From Babylonia areolata (Eukaryota > Mollusca > Gastropoda > Neogastropoda > Buccinidae): DNA of 64,000 nt. The first letter of the stretch is position 1; each line of letters starts with the position of its first letter. The translations under genes were made by a program, and so were the position numbers. The notes under the pieces are model-generated. The model saw only the letters and a program-made list of their open reading frames with translations, was not told the origin of the DNA and made no database searches. Shown here piece by piece: positions 23,790 through 34,052 of this stretch. The stretch lies in the NCBI RefSeq assembly GCF_041734735.1, contig NC_134879.1:7987310-8051309 (forward strand), in the 5' to 3' direction.

Positions 23790-24909
23790 TGTTAGCCCAG
23801 GCTTTCTTGCAGTCCCACACTTTCTTTCACTTTGAGAGAAATTGTTGGGGGTGCCCACTGCTTTCACTTTACGAGAAAGCTTGGGAATCAGCTGCTGTAG
23901 CGAAGTGGTTAGCATCGTGGACTAACAGCTGAAAGGACACCGGTTTGAATCCTAGTGGAGGTGGGTTTTTTTGGCCTGTGGCTGGCTTCTACCCAGAGTT
24001 GAATGTGCTATGGGCTTAAATGGGAAGACTGGGACCAGACAGTTGACTATCATCTACTGGTTAATGCCGGGATATTAAAATCGACAGGAAGCAAAGAGTA
24101 CAGCCTTGCCATGTAGATCTAAATGGACCTCAATAGCGTCATCGTCATCATCATATCCTCCTCCTCTTTCATCATCAATTGAAAAAAAAAAAAAATCCCA
24201 GATTAGTCCCAGATTATGTGGCCTTCCACTGTTTCAGGCCCTGCCCTCATGGTGACCGGTTTCAAAACTCCTCTATTTCCGTGCTTGGGGTGAGTCTGGT
24301 CTGGGTATTCTGCGTCCTCTCTCCGGGAGACGCCAACTCAGTATGGCTCCGCGACTATGCCATTATTGTCATCAGTAGGGGGCTTAGTAGGTAGTGTACT
24401 AAGTACATTAAATCAGAACAGACACTACTGAACACAACTTAAATGAATCAGCAGCAGTGCATGGTCACCTCTGGTGTGTGGCCTCCTCGCGACCTAACAT
24501 CGATGGTTCCCTATGGACTGCCGATACTGGGACTGTGACAGATGAACCCAGGTGTGGCTGTATATGGGGGGCATGAAATTGCGAGAAAACATGGTCATTC
24601 TACTCCCACGCTTTCTCTCAATTGTGAGAAAGCATGGAGGGCACCCCCACACTATTTTGCAATGTGTGAGAAAGCATGGGAAGTCCCCATTATATTTTTC
24701 AAAAATTTCCTTTGTCATCTGTGTTGGTTTCTTGTCTTTTCCCCCTGATACAAATCTTCAAGAAAAAAATGAGAGTGAGAAAAGGAAGAGAGAACGAGGG
24801 GGATGATGACAACCACAATCATGATTTGACAAGAAAGTGTGGGGGAACCCCCTGCAATTTTTCTTAAAGTGAGAGAAAACATGGGACTGCAAGAAAGCAA
24901 TGGCTAAAA
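23790..24909. mobile_element. TGT-ended TIR element interrupted by a SINE
   Basis: The left end TGTTAGCCCAGGCTTTCTTG pairs with the right end as an imperfect inverted repeat of about 60 bp, sharing GCTTTCTTGCAGTCCCA exactly. AGGGG stands directly outside both ends (23785-23789 and 24910-24914). The middle is occupied by a SINE-L copy (about 23890-24560). Without it the element would be ~450 bp, a MITE size. A diverged relative with the same ends lies at 53671-55122. Superfamily is not assigned. Confidence 0.7.
23890..24560 (+). mobile_element. SINE-L copy nested in the TIR element
   Basis: The best pol III promoter of the family is here: an A-box-like TAGCGAAGTGGTTAGC and a B-box-like GGTTTGAATCC 35 bp later. 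Then come GGCTTAAATGGGAAGACTGG, GAGTACAGCCTTGCCATG, a CATCATCAT patch, GGGGGCTTAGTAGGTAGTG and GACAGATGAACCCAGGTGTG. The last ~60 bp and the A-tail seen at 36307-36992 are missing. Confidence 0.82.
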
Positions 24910-24914
24910 AGGGG

Positions 24915-25697
24915 CCTGACAGAGACAGAAACAGTGAGATGGAGAGAGACAGATAGAGAAAGGGTGAGACTGACAGGAGAGACTAGTAGCAATGCATGTA
25001 CAGAGAGCAGTTGAGAATGTTTTTTTTATAGATATATATTGAAACATATATACATTATCTATACAGTATGCTTTTGTTGTATTTGGTTTCACTCACTCAG
25101 TATTTTGTACATACATTCGAGTTGAATGATTACATGTACAGAATCACAATGACTTGGTTCACTCCACTGACATCATATATATGGCTTTGCAGGAGGAAAG
25201 AAACTTCCACATTTTTTTTGCGTTTCTCAAGTGAAACCTGTGTGAGGATGTCCACATACACACAGGCACCCACAAACACATGCAAATGAAGTGCACTAGA
25301 AATTTGAATGTACAATTTTTCGCCTGGCTCACTGTGACAAGTTTCTAATCTTTGAATTCAAATAACATGAATACTCTTTGAAGAAGAAATAACCAAAGAG
25401 TGCCTTCTCTGGGTGGGTGGGTGGGTGGTGGGTGAGGGAGGGGGGGGGGGCAGTAATCCTAAGCACTGGGACACAGGAACAACACCACACAAAGAATTGG
25501 TCTCTATGGCTAAACAAAAAACGTCTGTCTAAAAACCATCTTTCCCTCTTTCTCTCACTGACATGACAGTGACATCTGTCATCATTCAACAACACCTGTA
25601 ACTTGGGGGAGTGAGTATTTTTTTGGGGCATCCACAATCAGAAACTGACACAACACCATCACAGGCTCCATAGCCCAGAACTGTTTCATGTTTTCAC
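24915..25697. other. intergenic, no gene seen
   Basis: GA-rich patch at about 24910-25000 and a GGGT/G-rich patch at 25411-25450. No gene found. Confidence 0.35.
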
Positions 25698-25863
25698 AGG
25701 TGTCACGGTACACACGAGGAGCATGTGCAGCACACCTGGATAGAAGTCTTGCTGGTGTGCAGCCTCACTCCTCCTTGTGCTCTAAGTTTGGTGTGGAACG
25801 GGCACTGCAGTTGTCTTCGCATGTCTCCCCGCTGTTGTCTAATAAAGGGGCATCTGCAACATC
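25698..25863 (+). repeat. possible short solo LTR-like segment
   Basis: A GC-richer ~165-bp island starts GTGTCACGGTACACACG and ends GGCATCTGCAACA shortly after AATAAAGG. That gives TG...CA borders with a poly(A)-type signal near the end, as in short LTRs. No target duplication and no partner copy are visible. Confidence 0.3.
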
Positions 25864-25869
25864 ATGCAT

Positions 25870-26929
25870 TTACCAGATGAACAGCTCATCAGTTAAATCT
25901 GTGTTCATTATGTATAAGACTTTTAAAATGCTGTGATAAACATAGATGGGGTACAAATGGGAGTTGCGAAAGATGCCATCCATGGGTGGGGTTGTTAAAA
26001 GAGGGAGGGGGAAGGAGAGGGTGATAGGGTAGAGGAGGAAGAAGTTGAAGAGTTTAAGTGAGAAAGAGAGAGAACCTTTTTTTTTTTTTTATAAATACTT
26101 TATGTTCTTTTCTACTCTTTGAATGTACTCTCTCTCTAATATATATATATATATATAAAACTTTCTTTTTCTTTCTCCTTTTTCTCATGTCAAACCTGTG
26201 TGTACATACACATACACACACACAGAAACACACATACACGCGCGCATATATAAAAAATGATATATACCATTGGGAATTTCTGTATATAAAATATTATTTT
26301 ACTTTTTACTATTGTACTTTTTAACACATTATTTCACTATTGTACTATCAGTCACATGCTATCTTATTGCCCAGAAATGGTACAAACCTGTATTATTTTT
26401 TATGGGGACATTAGAGTGATTTGAATGATTGATTAATGACTGAGTTAGCTCAGCAAGAATCAATTAACTAAATACACATGTTCACATGGTCAGTTTTATG
26501 TGTAGAGATTTTTGCAACAATGGTAAGAGAAGATACAGTAATAAAAGGAATCTGTATTATGGGGTTGAAATAATGCCTATGCCTTGTCAATGACCAGTCA
26601 ATCTGAAGCATTATTATGTTCATGTTTGTTTATTATTTTATAAGCTCTTCCATAGTGATCCCTACCTCATTGACATGGGCAGATTGCCTGGTTCAATAAA
26701 AACATCTTATATTGTCATGATCAGAAAACATCACATCAATCTCTTGTGCAGTTTTGTCTTGAAGTGAAAAAAGAAAGAAAGAAAGAGAACAGATCAATGG
26801 TTCAGGGTGGCAGAAAGGCACAACATAAAAGAAAAAAAGATAATTATAACAATAACTTTGATTAACCTATTTGTCAGTACCTTTCTGCTGAAACAACAAA
26901 AACTCTTATTTCTGCTTTTGTGCTGTCAC
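25870..26929. other. intergenic, microsatellite-rich
   Basis: Contains a G/A-rich patch near 26000, a TA tract near 26140-26156 and CA/TG-type runs near 26208-26240. No gene. Confidence 0.4.
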
Positions 26930-27580
26930 GAATTGACTATTCTACTACTTCAGCAAATCAAAAAATTTCAAAACAATACTGCCCATCTGACTCTCAGAGT
27001 CCCATGTACTAAACACATTTCTTCCCACCTACGTACTCTGCACTGGCTCCCCAATAAAGTGAGAACTAAATACAAAGTTGCGTGCCTCTGCTTTCCACTC
27101 CACAGAACCTTCCTATCTCTCTGACCTTATCAGTGCTTACACTCCCTCAAGAACTCTCCGCTCTTCCTCTGATCGTTACCTTCTGAAACTATAACAAGAA
27201 CCTAAGGTGAATGTTCTTTCCTCTTTTCTACTCCTCATATTTGGAACAACCTTCCTCATCATATCTGTGAATCTGATTCCATCTCTGCCTTTCACTTTTC
27301 ACTACAAGCTCATCATTTCCAAACCTATCTTTAACTATCACCAGTATCAGCACTCTCAGTTTTCTTCTTTTCCAACACCACCCCATGCCTGTCAGCTCAT
27401 TTTGTATGCATGACAAATGCGAGAGGGAGAGTGGGGTGGGAGGTGGGGAGGAGGGTTTTTGAGAATGAGTGGTCATGAATGATTAATGTAATTTTTAACT
27501 TTTTTCTTCTATGTAAAGTGCCCTGAGCTCATGGACAGAAAGGGCATTATATAAATGTACATTTTGTACATAAAAAAAAA
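26930..27580 (+). mobile_element. LINE 3' end, CR1/L2-like
   Basis: Translation gives FQNNTAHLTLRVP then HISSHLRTLHWLPNKVRTKY and KVACLCFPLH. That is the conserved HWLP motif close to the C-terminus of CR1/L2-type ORF2 proteins. Degraded blocks equivalent to the 54.1-kb copy follow, then a 3' end reading GTAAAGTGCCCTGAGCTC and GGGCATTATATAAATGTACA, with an A run at 27571-27596. Frames are broken after the HWLP block. The copy is heavily 5'-truncated, as is usual for LINEs. Confidence 0.75.
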
Positions 27581-27597
27581 AAAAAAAAAAAAAAAAC

Positions 27598-27629
<32 letters not shown>

Positions 27630-27889
27630 GCTACACCCAATCTATGAAATTGCCCATTTCATGAAATGAACAAATATCATGCCCATTTCATGTAATGGGC
27701 AATGCCATGTATGAGTTTTAAAATATCATTTGGATCGCTATTGCTCAAGACTTATGGCATGGATGCCAGATAACAATCCGCTCTGGTGCCTTTTTGTTCA
27801 ATAGACCATGAACAGCAGCTACCATTAAGCATTTCAGATGGTTCCCCATCGAGCACTCACTGGCAACATGCCTCGATGTGGCCTAAGGT

Positions 27890-28826
27890 CACATGCAGTT
27901 ACCAGATGAGTTTCTCTGCAGAATCTCGCCAGCAGTTCAGGAAGAACTCGAACAACTTCTAAGGGACAGCACAGACAGTACTGCCCGTCTGACTCCCAGA
28001 GTCCCATGTACTAAACACATTTCTCCCCACCTACGTACTCTGCACTGGCTCCCCAATAAAGTGAGAACTAAATACAAAGTTGCGTGCCTCTGCTTTCCAC
28101 TCCACAGGGCCTTCCTATCTCTCTGACCTTATCTGTGCATGACCCATCGCTGCCTTCAGGACTCACATCTGCTGATAACCCACCACCAGTCCAGGATGTT
28201 CAGATCATTCGATGGAAAACCTTTCTCTGTTCTCCATAGATAATGTACATCTGATAACTGAGTCACCCTCTGCAGATGACACTGAGTTCTCTTCCACAGA
28301 TGACCCATAGACAGCTTTTAGACCATCATCCACTGCAGACCAGACACCAGGATCAGACAATATTGTACCTGAGAATCCACATCCAGCTAAACGTGCAAGG
28401 AAAAAAGCAAGGCACAGCCTTGAACAGTAGGCCAAATCAATGCTTGCATGCAGCACCAGATCACTTCAGGCAGCTGGTGTTGGAGACAAAGTGGCTGTAC
28501 CTGTTTCTCAATTTATCACAGTGATTCAGACCCACCAAATTTAGTAGGTGTTGTGTTAGAAGCTGAAGAGACTGGCTACACAACTGGCACAAAACTTGAC
28601 ATTATCAAAGGCAAACTTGCCAGAGACCACTTTGAGTTCATTCAGTATGCAGGTCTTTGCACAGAAAATATCTTACCAGAAGCGCTCAGTGTCTGCGAAA
28701 TTGCTAGGGCACAAAGTGTGTGTGGCAGTCTGGGATACCAACAATGCCATTGCATGAGAAACTGAATTTCAAAACGTTGGAACAATGCCTGCCACAGCTA
28801 CAAATCCTGTGACCATGTTGACCACT

Positions 28827-28850
<24 letters not shown>
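27890..28850 (+). pseudogene. transposase C-terminal remnant (KRBA2/Ginger-like)
   Basis: Readable pieces are LPDEFLCRISPAVQEELEQL at about 27897, then (after the LINE piece) TSADNPPPVQDVQIIRWKT. Further on come KKARHSLEQ, GVGDKVAVPVSQF and DSDPPNLVGVVLEAEETGY, then CHCMRN and a Cys-containing end. In intact relatives, as I recall, these parts form a linker, a small beta-rich module and a Cys-rich tail after the rve core. Here frames change several times and stops are present. Confidence 0.5.
27978..28135 (+). repeat. internal LINE fragment, near-identical to 26972-27130
   Basis: The block from GTACTGCCCGTCTGACTCCC through CCCATGTACTAAACACATTT to CTGACCTTAT matches the LINE 3' copy one kb upstream with only scattered differences. 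It has no LINE 3' tail, so it did not arise by ordinary retroposition at this spot. Confidence 0.8.
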
Positions 28851-28862
<12 letters not shown>

Positions 28863-29207
28863 ACAGGGATTGTTCCTAACCTTGGAACCTTGGAAACCTT
28901 GGCATTTGGAAAATCAGAAACCAGAAATGAAACAAATGTTTTAAGATAGACAAATTATTAAATTCAATCTCAATAAAGGAATTTCAAAAACATATACATG
29001 TATGATTTCTGCTGTGATTGAACCAGTGTTATAGCTCTATGTATCTATAAATGAATTTTTTTTTCCATTCGTAATAGTTACTCACTGCATGGAATGGCCT
29101 AAAATATCATGCCCATTTAATGAAATAGTTTGGTGTAACATATATAAAAAGGGTAAAAAAATACTGTTGAAGGAAAGGGCTTCATTTGGAAAAAAACGAT
29201 TCATTAA

Positions 29208-29435
29208 CCCCTTGATTCCCGCTGAACAGTATGCTTGTCAGGAAAGGGTTATCACCTTACTGAGGTAAGACAGACCTTACAGATCAGAATGTCAGTCACC
29301 ATTTATCAACTGGACTTTTTCCTCCTGGGATGGGATTTTTTTTTTGTTCAGCAAGATCAATTACAGAAATGTAAAGTAAACAAAAAGTAGCAAATGCATT
29401 CAAACTCAATTCACCAAGGTTCAGCAGTCAAGGGG
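29208..29435. mobile_element. TTAA-flanked MITE
   Basis: TTAA stands at 29204-29207 and 29436-29439. The ends are CCCCTTGATTCCCGCTGAAC and, inverted, CCCCTTGACTGCTGAACC. A related copy in the other orientation lies at about 43637-43930. The TTAA duplication and C-rich ends suggest a piggyBac-type origin. No coding remnant is convincing. Confidence 0.72.
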
Positions 29436-29439
29436 TTAA

Positions 29440-30118
29440 GTCAAAGAAGTGAGGGACACAGCACAGACATAAATTCCACACAGTAGTTAGCTTAAAATAA
29501 AAAACGTCAGATGACTCAACAAGTAGTAGTCAAGGTTACATGTAATACATCCTAAACATCCAACAAAATAACAGAAAAAAAAGAAAAGGAAAGAAAAGGC
29601 CAAGTGTCATTGACAACAGCTACAGTGCAAGTAGAGAAATTCCATAGACCTAAAAAAAATGCACAAACTTTGCTTTGAATTTGTTTTTTAGCACGTGGGA
29701 ACAAACATTTGACTTTAAGGCAGATCCCTTCTCAGTTGAGGCAGTGTTTGATCCCCTACAACCAGGTCCTTTACTTGAGCAAAATGCTCCCTTAATAGCA
29801 GCATGGATTTTTTTTAAAGAAATCACCATTAAAACCAAGCCCCTAGATCATGTTGTTCCAAGTAGCTTGCTGCTACCTGAGCTTCAAAATGTTGTTCACC
29901 CTAATTCGATGCATCCTCTTCATTTCACATCTCTTCTTCCATAGAAACAAAACAAAGCATTTAATTGTACTGGCACTCTGGTTTCAATTGAAACTGGCAT
30001 GTAAATTCCATGTTTATGGATGGAGGGCTCTTTTTTTTTCTTTCTACAAATGCATATTTTGCATGAATTCTTTGCATGTGAATTTTGCATAATTTTTCTT
30101 GTCTATGGAATTTCACCT
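29440..30118 (-). other. probable 3' UTR and downstream flank of the sushi gene
   Basis: The stretch right after the stop codon on the minus strand holds no other gene. An ATTAAA word (minus strand) lies at about 29959-29964, 155 bases past the stop, and could serve as a poly(A) signal. That is a guess from the motif alone. Confidence 0.35.
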
Positions 30119-30816
30119 TCACCCAAGCTGTGACTGCCACTTACTATCATTGGCCAAATTGTCCTCAGAGGAAGCGATACTGCCTGCAGTGGCCCGCTGA
30201 GAGGACATGGAGCGATTGGAGGTGCCACTGTCAAAGGTCTCCACAGTCACTGAGGTGGAGGCGTCGCTCATGCTGACGTTGACCGTGTCCAGTGATCCAA
30301 AGTTCTCTGAAAGCCCATCACGGTTCATGGTTGACGTGGTGACAGTGGAATGTCGATTGGGGTTGTCTGACCCTCCTCCTGGCACGGAGCCTGGTGTACG
30401 CAGGTTGGGTGGAATGCTTGGAAGGGGGCGGTAGTCGCCCATGGGGGGCACCATGTTGGTGCCTCTGGTGCTGGCCCCTGCAGCCACCCCACCCCCATGT
30501 ACTGCTTCCTCATAGGTGGGTAGATGCACCCGAGTGGCATCTGCATAAGCCATGAGGGCCAAGCGGTCATGCTCATCCAGGATGTTGTTGTGGACACGGG
30601 AGTATGGGGGCGGCGTGACACTGGGGTGGAACAGGCGAGGGCGAGGCTTCTTGCGACGAAAGACAACGACGACCATGATGAGCAGCAGTACGCCCAGAAC
30701 GCTACAGGCCGTGGCGATGACGATCACCAGAGTGCTGACCCGTGTCCCATTCACCACCTTAGGCGACAAGGTGTCCCGACTGCTGGGCACCGGCGCCTCC
30801 ATGTCCCTGCTGTCAT
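30119..30816 (-). CDS. sushi gene exon 7: stalk, transmembrane segment, cytoplasmic tail
   Basis: The acceptor TTTCAG lies just above 30816 and the stop TGA is at 30121-30119. A short Ser/Pro-rich stalk with one N-glycosylation site (NGT, residues 403-405) leads to a hydrophobic run (STLVIVIATACSVLGVLLLI and on to VVVVF). A basic stop-transfer stretch (RRKKPRPR) follows. The cytoplasmic side has PPPY, DEHDRLALMAYADATRVHLP, TYEEAV, a Gly/Pro-rich linker and a Ser/Thr-rich end (TVNVSMSDASTSVTVETFDS). PPPY and LPTY are WW-domain ligands. The tail is encoded by this single large exon, and its GC content is clearly higher than that of the flanking DNA. Confidence 0.9.
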
Positions 30817-31215
30817 CTGAAAGAAAGTGTGGCATGCAACATCAATGGGCCAGTCCAAGAGGTCTGGTTCTGGTTGATTTCTTTTTTTTAATCATCCCCA
30901 AACCAATACAGAAAAGTTCTAAACATTTTAAAAATGTATGTTTGAAATTACAAACCAACTGACTCACCGAATAAGCAAAAAGATCAAAACCCAACTGCAC
31001 AATTTCCACAAATCCCTACTCAGCACACAGAAAAAATTTCACAGAGAACTATGTGATGACAAAAAGTAATACAAGCACACACTTGCCTTCAGGGCCTCCC
31101 CATGGTACACCAGACAGACCATCCACCCAGACAGCCAGCCAGGACTCACCCCCCTGAACAACGCAACCTTCATCTAAACCAAGACCCCAGCCCTGAATAA
31201 CTTGACCTTAATGGT

Positions 31216-31462
31216 GTCAGGTCGCTTAACTTAAACTACAACTACCTCTAATGTTAAACTCAACTCAACTATAATCACCTCTGATGCAGTGTTCGGATTC
31301 AAAGGTCATTAAACTCAAAACCAACTACAATTAACTCTAATGCAGTAGGGGGACTTGTAGGTTGCTAAACTCAATTCCAACTACAATTACCTTTGAAGCA
31401 GTGTAGGGACTCAAGGTCATTCAACTCACTGATTACAATTACCTGTAATACAGTAGGGGGGC
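31216..31462. repeat. 56-bp minisatellite overlapping a splice donor
   Basis: Units start near 31216 (longer, partly double), 31296, 31352 and 31408. Each has AACTACAATTACCT-type and AATGCAGTAGGG-type blocks. The last unit runs into exon 6, so the exon end and its donor are part of the array. On the minus strand the next unit carries CAAAG/GTAATT at 31391/31390, a donor as good as the real one. Confidence 0.8.
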
Positions 31463-31685
31463 TCATGGTCCCAGGTGCCATATTCACTCCTCACCACAGG
31501 CAGAGTGGTGCAGGTGAGCAAGGAGGACCCCATCAACTTGTAGCCCCTGTCGCAGGCACAGCGCACCTGGGTCCCACGGAAAAAGGGCTCACACTTCTCC
31601 AGGTCGTTGCTGTCTGAACGCTCACACTTACAGAAACCGTTGTCCAGCTTGTCCAACCCATTGTTGCGACAGAAATAATTTTTTT
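31443..31685 (-). CDS. sushi gene exon 6: Cys-rich fifth CCP domain
   Basis: The acceptor is TTGCAG and the donor ACAG/GTAATT. The exon encodes 81 residues starting EKNYFCRNNGLDKLDNGFCK, then CERSDSNDLEKCEPF, VRCACDRGYKLMG, LLTC and YGTWDHEPPYC. The GYKLMG and WDHEPPYC blocks fix it as CCP-like. It has eight cysteines and not four, so the N-terminal half probably holds two extra disulfides. The last 20 bases of the exon belong to a tandem repeat that continues into the intron. Confidence 0.88.
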
Positions 31686-32214
31686 CTGCAAATAATATTA
31701 GCAGTTCTGTTATTTCCTTTTCTTCTGAAGCTCATACCTTGAAAAGCAAGTCACACCAATCGAAATACTGTTTTCATACATCTCTGGGATAATGTTTACA
31801 ACTGAGCAAAAGCACATCATTTTCAAAAGAATGCTGAACAAATTCACACATCTTCAATTTCCAGCACTGGCTGCAGGCTGGAGCCTGGGTACGGTGTCTA
31901 TGAGTAACCCATCACACCTGCTACTTTCTAAGTCTATTTCTCAATGCCCTATCCATTGGGGTCTAACAACCTTTGAGAGATGAATTTCCACAAGTTAATC
32001 AACAAATTTAGCTGTTTTTCTGTGCATGTCAACTCCTATCCTATTTACTGCATTAAGTCTTGACAATGACTGTTTTACTAGCAGCAACTTTCTCATACAA
32101 CTACAAGTCACTAAATACATAGAACAAAAGCATCCAGATTTCCTGCAATTCTAACATGCTTACAAGATGACAAGGATGTAAACAACAACTTTCAACTACT
32201 ACTTTCACTTTAGA

Positions 32215-32310
32215 AATCAGATGAAGACACATCACCTTGTCCATAGCAAAATTCTGTGGAAAAATCCATTTTAATAGAATGAATATATTGGCGGGCAGAA
32301 AAAACAAAAA
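32215..32310 (+). mobile_element. SINE-B fragment in intron 5
   Basis: GCAAAATTCTGTGGAAAAAT followed by CCATTTTAATAG matches the middle of SINE-B. The neighbouring parts are decayed. Confidence 0.5.
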
Positions 32311-32356
32311 CACACATACAACTGTGGATCTCATACTTAAACAAAAAAATATCTAC

Positions 32357-32566
32357 CTGACTGAATGACACAGATGGGAGGTATTTTGGACCACAAGCGA
32401 TCAGCAGTGCACTTGAGCATTTCTGCCCCAACCAGGCGATAGCCAGGCATACAGGAGTACTCCACCTCTGAACCAACTGGGAAATGTCCATCAATAGCAG
32501 TCCGGGACTTGAGGGTCCACTTCCCTTTGTAAATAGTCATGGGAGGGGAACAGCGTTCAGGACGCA
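32357..32566 (-). CDS. sushi gene exon 5: CCP4
   Basis: The acceptor is GTTCCAG, the donor TCAG/GTAGAT, and the length 210 bases. Translation is VRPERCSPPMTIYKGKWTLK, SRTAIDGHFPVGSEVEYSC, MPGYRLVGAEMLKC and LWSKIPPICVIQS. It shows the four canonical CCP cysteines, the GYRLVG turn and the late Trp. Both ends are phase 1. Confidence 0.92.
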
Positions 32567-32929
32567 CTGGAACAACATACATACTGTTGCCTACAACAGT
32601 GCTAAACAATAAATCACACCCACACACCCACATAAACACTGTTGGAATCTCAAAATGCCTTAAAGTAGACAAATCTAAAATATCACCATTCAAAAAAAAA
32701 ACCAACTGAATTTATATAGGCAGGTCCAGCCCTTATATGCAGGTTGAAGACATTGGCTGACGTGACCAAATTTCATCAGTATTTGTGATCATGTTGCACA
32801 GCCTGTGATGCATATTTATCAATAAAATCTATTTCAATGAATAAACAAACTTTTAATCTGCACCTGTGTTGTATTTTTGTGTGTGTGAGTTTTGACTGCA
32901 AAACATCTCAAACATGAAAAGAGCAAAGG

Positions 32930-33420
32930 GTATACAGTGGAGAACAACCTGTGGCGCCATTTTTTCAGAGCGACTGACGACAATTAAATTCACCAACTGT
33001 TGGAAAACTCTTCGTGACTGTGACAAGCACAACATACATGGCTGTGTAACCACTCTGTGTAAAGCTAAGACTCTGAACTGTGACGTCAGAGTAGTCACAA
33101 ATCCGGTTATGACCATTTTATAAAAAAAATCCTCAACTGAAAATTAATTTAATCTTTTAATACAAATTTCATGAATTTGAATAAACCACAATGTGACAGG
33201 TATGAGAAGAAAGCTTAATTTTTGCTCTTTAAAATGATATGTTTTGATCCAGGAGGTGCTACTTATCATAGTCACTAACGTGCAGGAAGAACAAACTGCT
33301 GGCTTCGAGTCCATTCAAAATGGCGACCACTATGACTAGATTTCTGCCGAACGCTGCAGTTGATGTTTTGCACTCGTCAGCAGAATCATGGTTTGATTTA
33401 CTATTAATCCACATGAATCA
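32930..33420. other. promoter-like patch inside intron 4
   Basis: Contains GGCGCCATTTT, TGACGTCAG and CAAAATGGCGACC (YY1-like) within ~400 bp, richer in CpG than the rest of the intron. A plus-strand frame from ATG at 33320 reads MATTMTRFLPNAAVDVLHSS and goes on for 67 residues with no recognised domain. It could be a first exon, an internal promoter or chance. Confidence 0.3.
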
Positions 33421-33511
33421 AGTAAATAGTTTATATATATCGGTCTATAACTTCAATTTCTTGTTAATATTCGATTTCTGGCTTTTAATGTTTTCAAATC
33501 ACCATTGTATT

Positions 33512-34052
33512 TTGATTGATTGATATGGATACTTATATAACGCCTATCCTCGGTTGGAGATGAAGCTCTAAGCGCTTTACAAACATGGAGTCATTTACAC
33601 AACAGGCTACCTACCTGGGTAGAGCCGACTGACGGCTGCCATTGGGCGCTCATCATTCGTTTCCTGTGTCATTCAATCAGATGTCAGGCATGCACACCTA
33701 CACACTCAGACAAACGTGTAACATTTAACATTTTATGTGTTATGACCGTTTTGTTTATTTACCCCGCCATGTAGGCATCCATCCTCCGTTTTTGGGGCTG
33801 TGCATGCTGGGTATGTTCTTGTTTCCATAACCCACCGAATGCTGACATGGATTACAGAATCTTTAATGTGCGTATTTGAACTTCTGCGTGCGTATACACA
33901 CAAAGGGGGTTCAGGCACTGGCATGTCTGCACATATGTTGACCTGAGAGATCGTAAAAATCTCCACCTTTTACCCACCAGGCGTCACCGAGATTCGAACC
34001 CGGGACCCTCAGATTGAAAATCCAACGCTTTAACCATCTGGCTATTGCGCCC
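33512..34052 (-). mobile_element. SINE-A, long form
   Basis: On the minus strand the head GGGCGCAATAGCCAGATGG and B box GGGTTCGAATC are followed by the SINE-A body (AACATACCCAGCATGCAC). A second ~180-bp module follows: ACAGGAAACGAATGATGAGC, CTGTTGTGTAAATGACTCC and TTTGTAAAGCGCTTAGAGC. It ends in ATATCAATCAATC. The GAA-tailed form at 20147 lacks this module. Confidence 0.85.

Larger units (their letters stand above)
27629..29140 (+). mobile_element. Ginger2-like DNA transposon remnant, internally deleted
   Basis: The ends TGCTACACCCAA and (reverse complement of the right end) TGTTACACCAAA form short imperfect TIRs with TG...CA borders, as in Ginger elements. TATA lies outside both. Just inside each end AAATATCATGCCCATTT recurs. 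The coding parts match the C-terminal region of KRBA2-like integrase proteins common in molluscs. The catalytic core is not present. A 158-bp piece of the LINE at 26.9-27.6 kb sits in the middle. A GA microsatellite (about 28828-28860) follows the coding remnant. Confidence 0.55.

Noticed and set aside
23893-23965. Possible tRNA gene
   Set aside because: The boxes belong to the SINE-L head; the same head occurs at 9540 on the other strand.
27207-27476. Frames on both strands after the HWLP block
   Set aside because: They are parts of the decayed LINE 3' region and its low-complexity tail.
30552-30962. 136-codon plus-strand frame over the tail exon
   Set aside because: Shadow of the minus-strand coding exon 7; the minus frame has the splice acceptor, TM segment and motifs.
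31025-31080. SINE-B tail-like scrap in intron 6
   Set aside because: Only ATTTCACAGAGAACTATGTG-type similarity over ~40 bp, too short to list as a feature.
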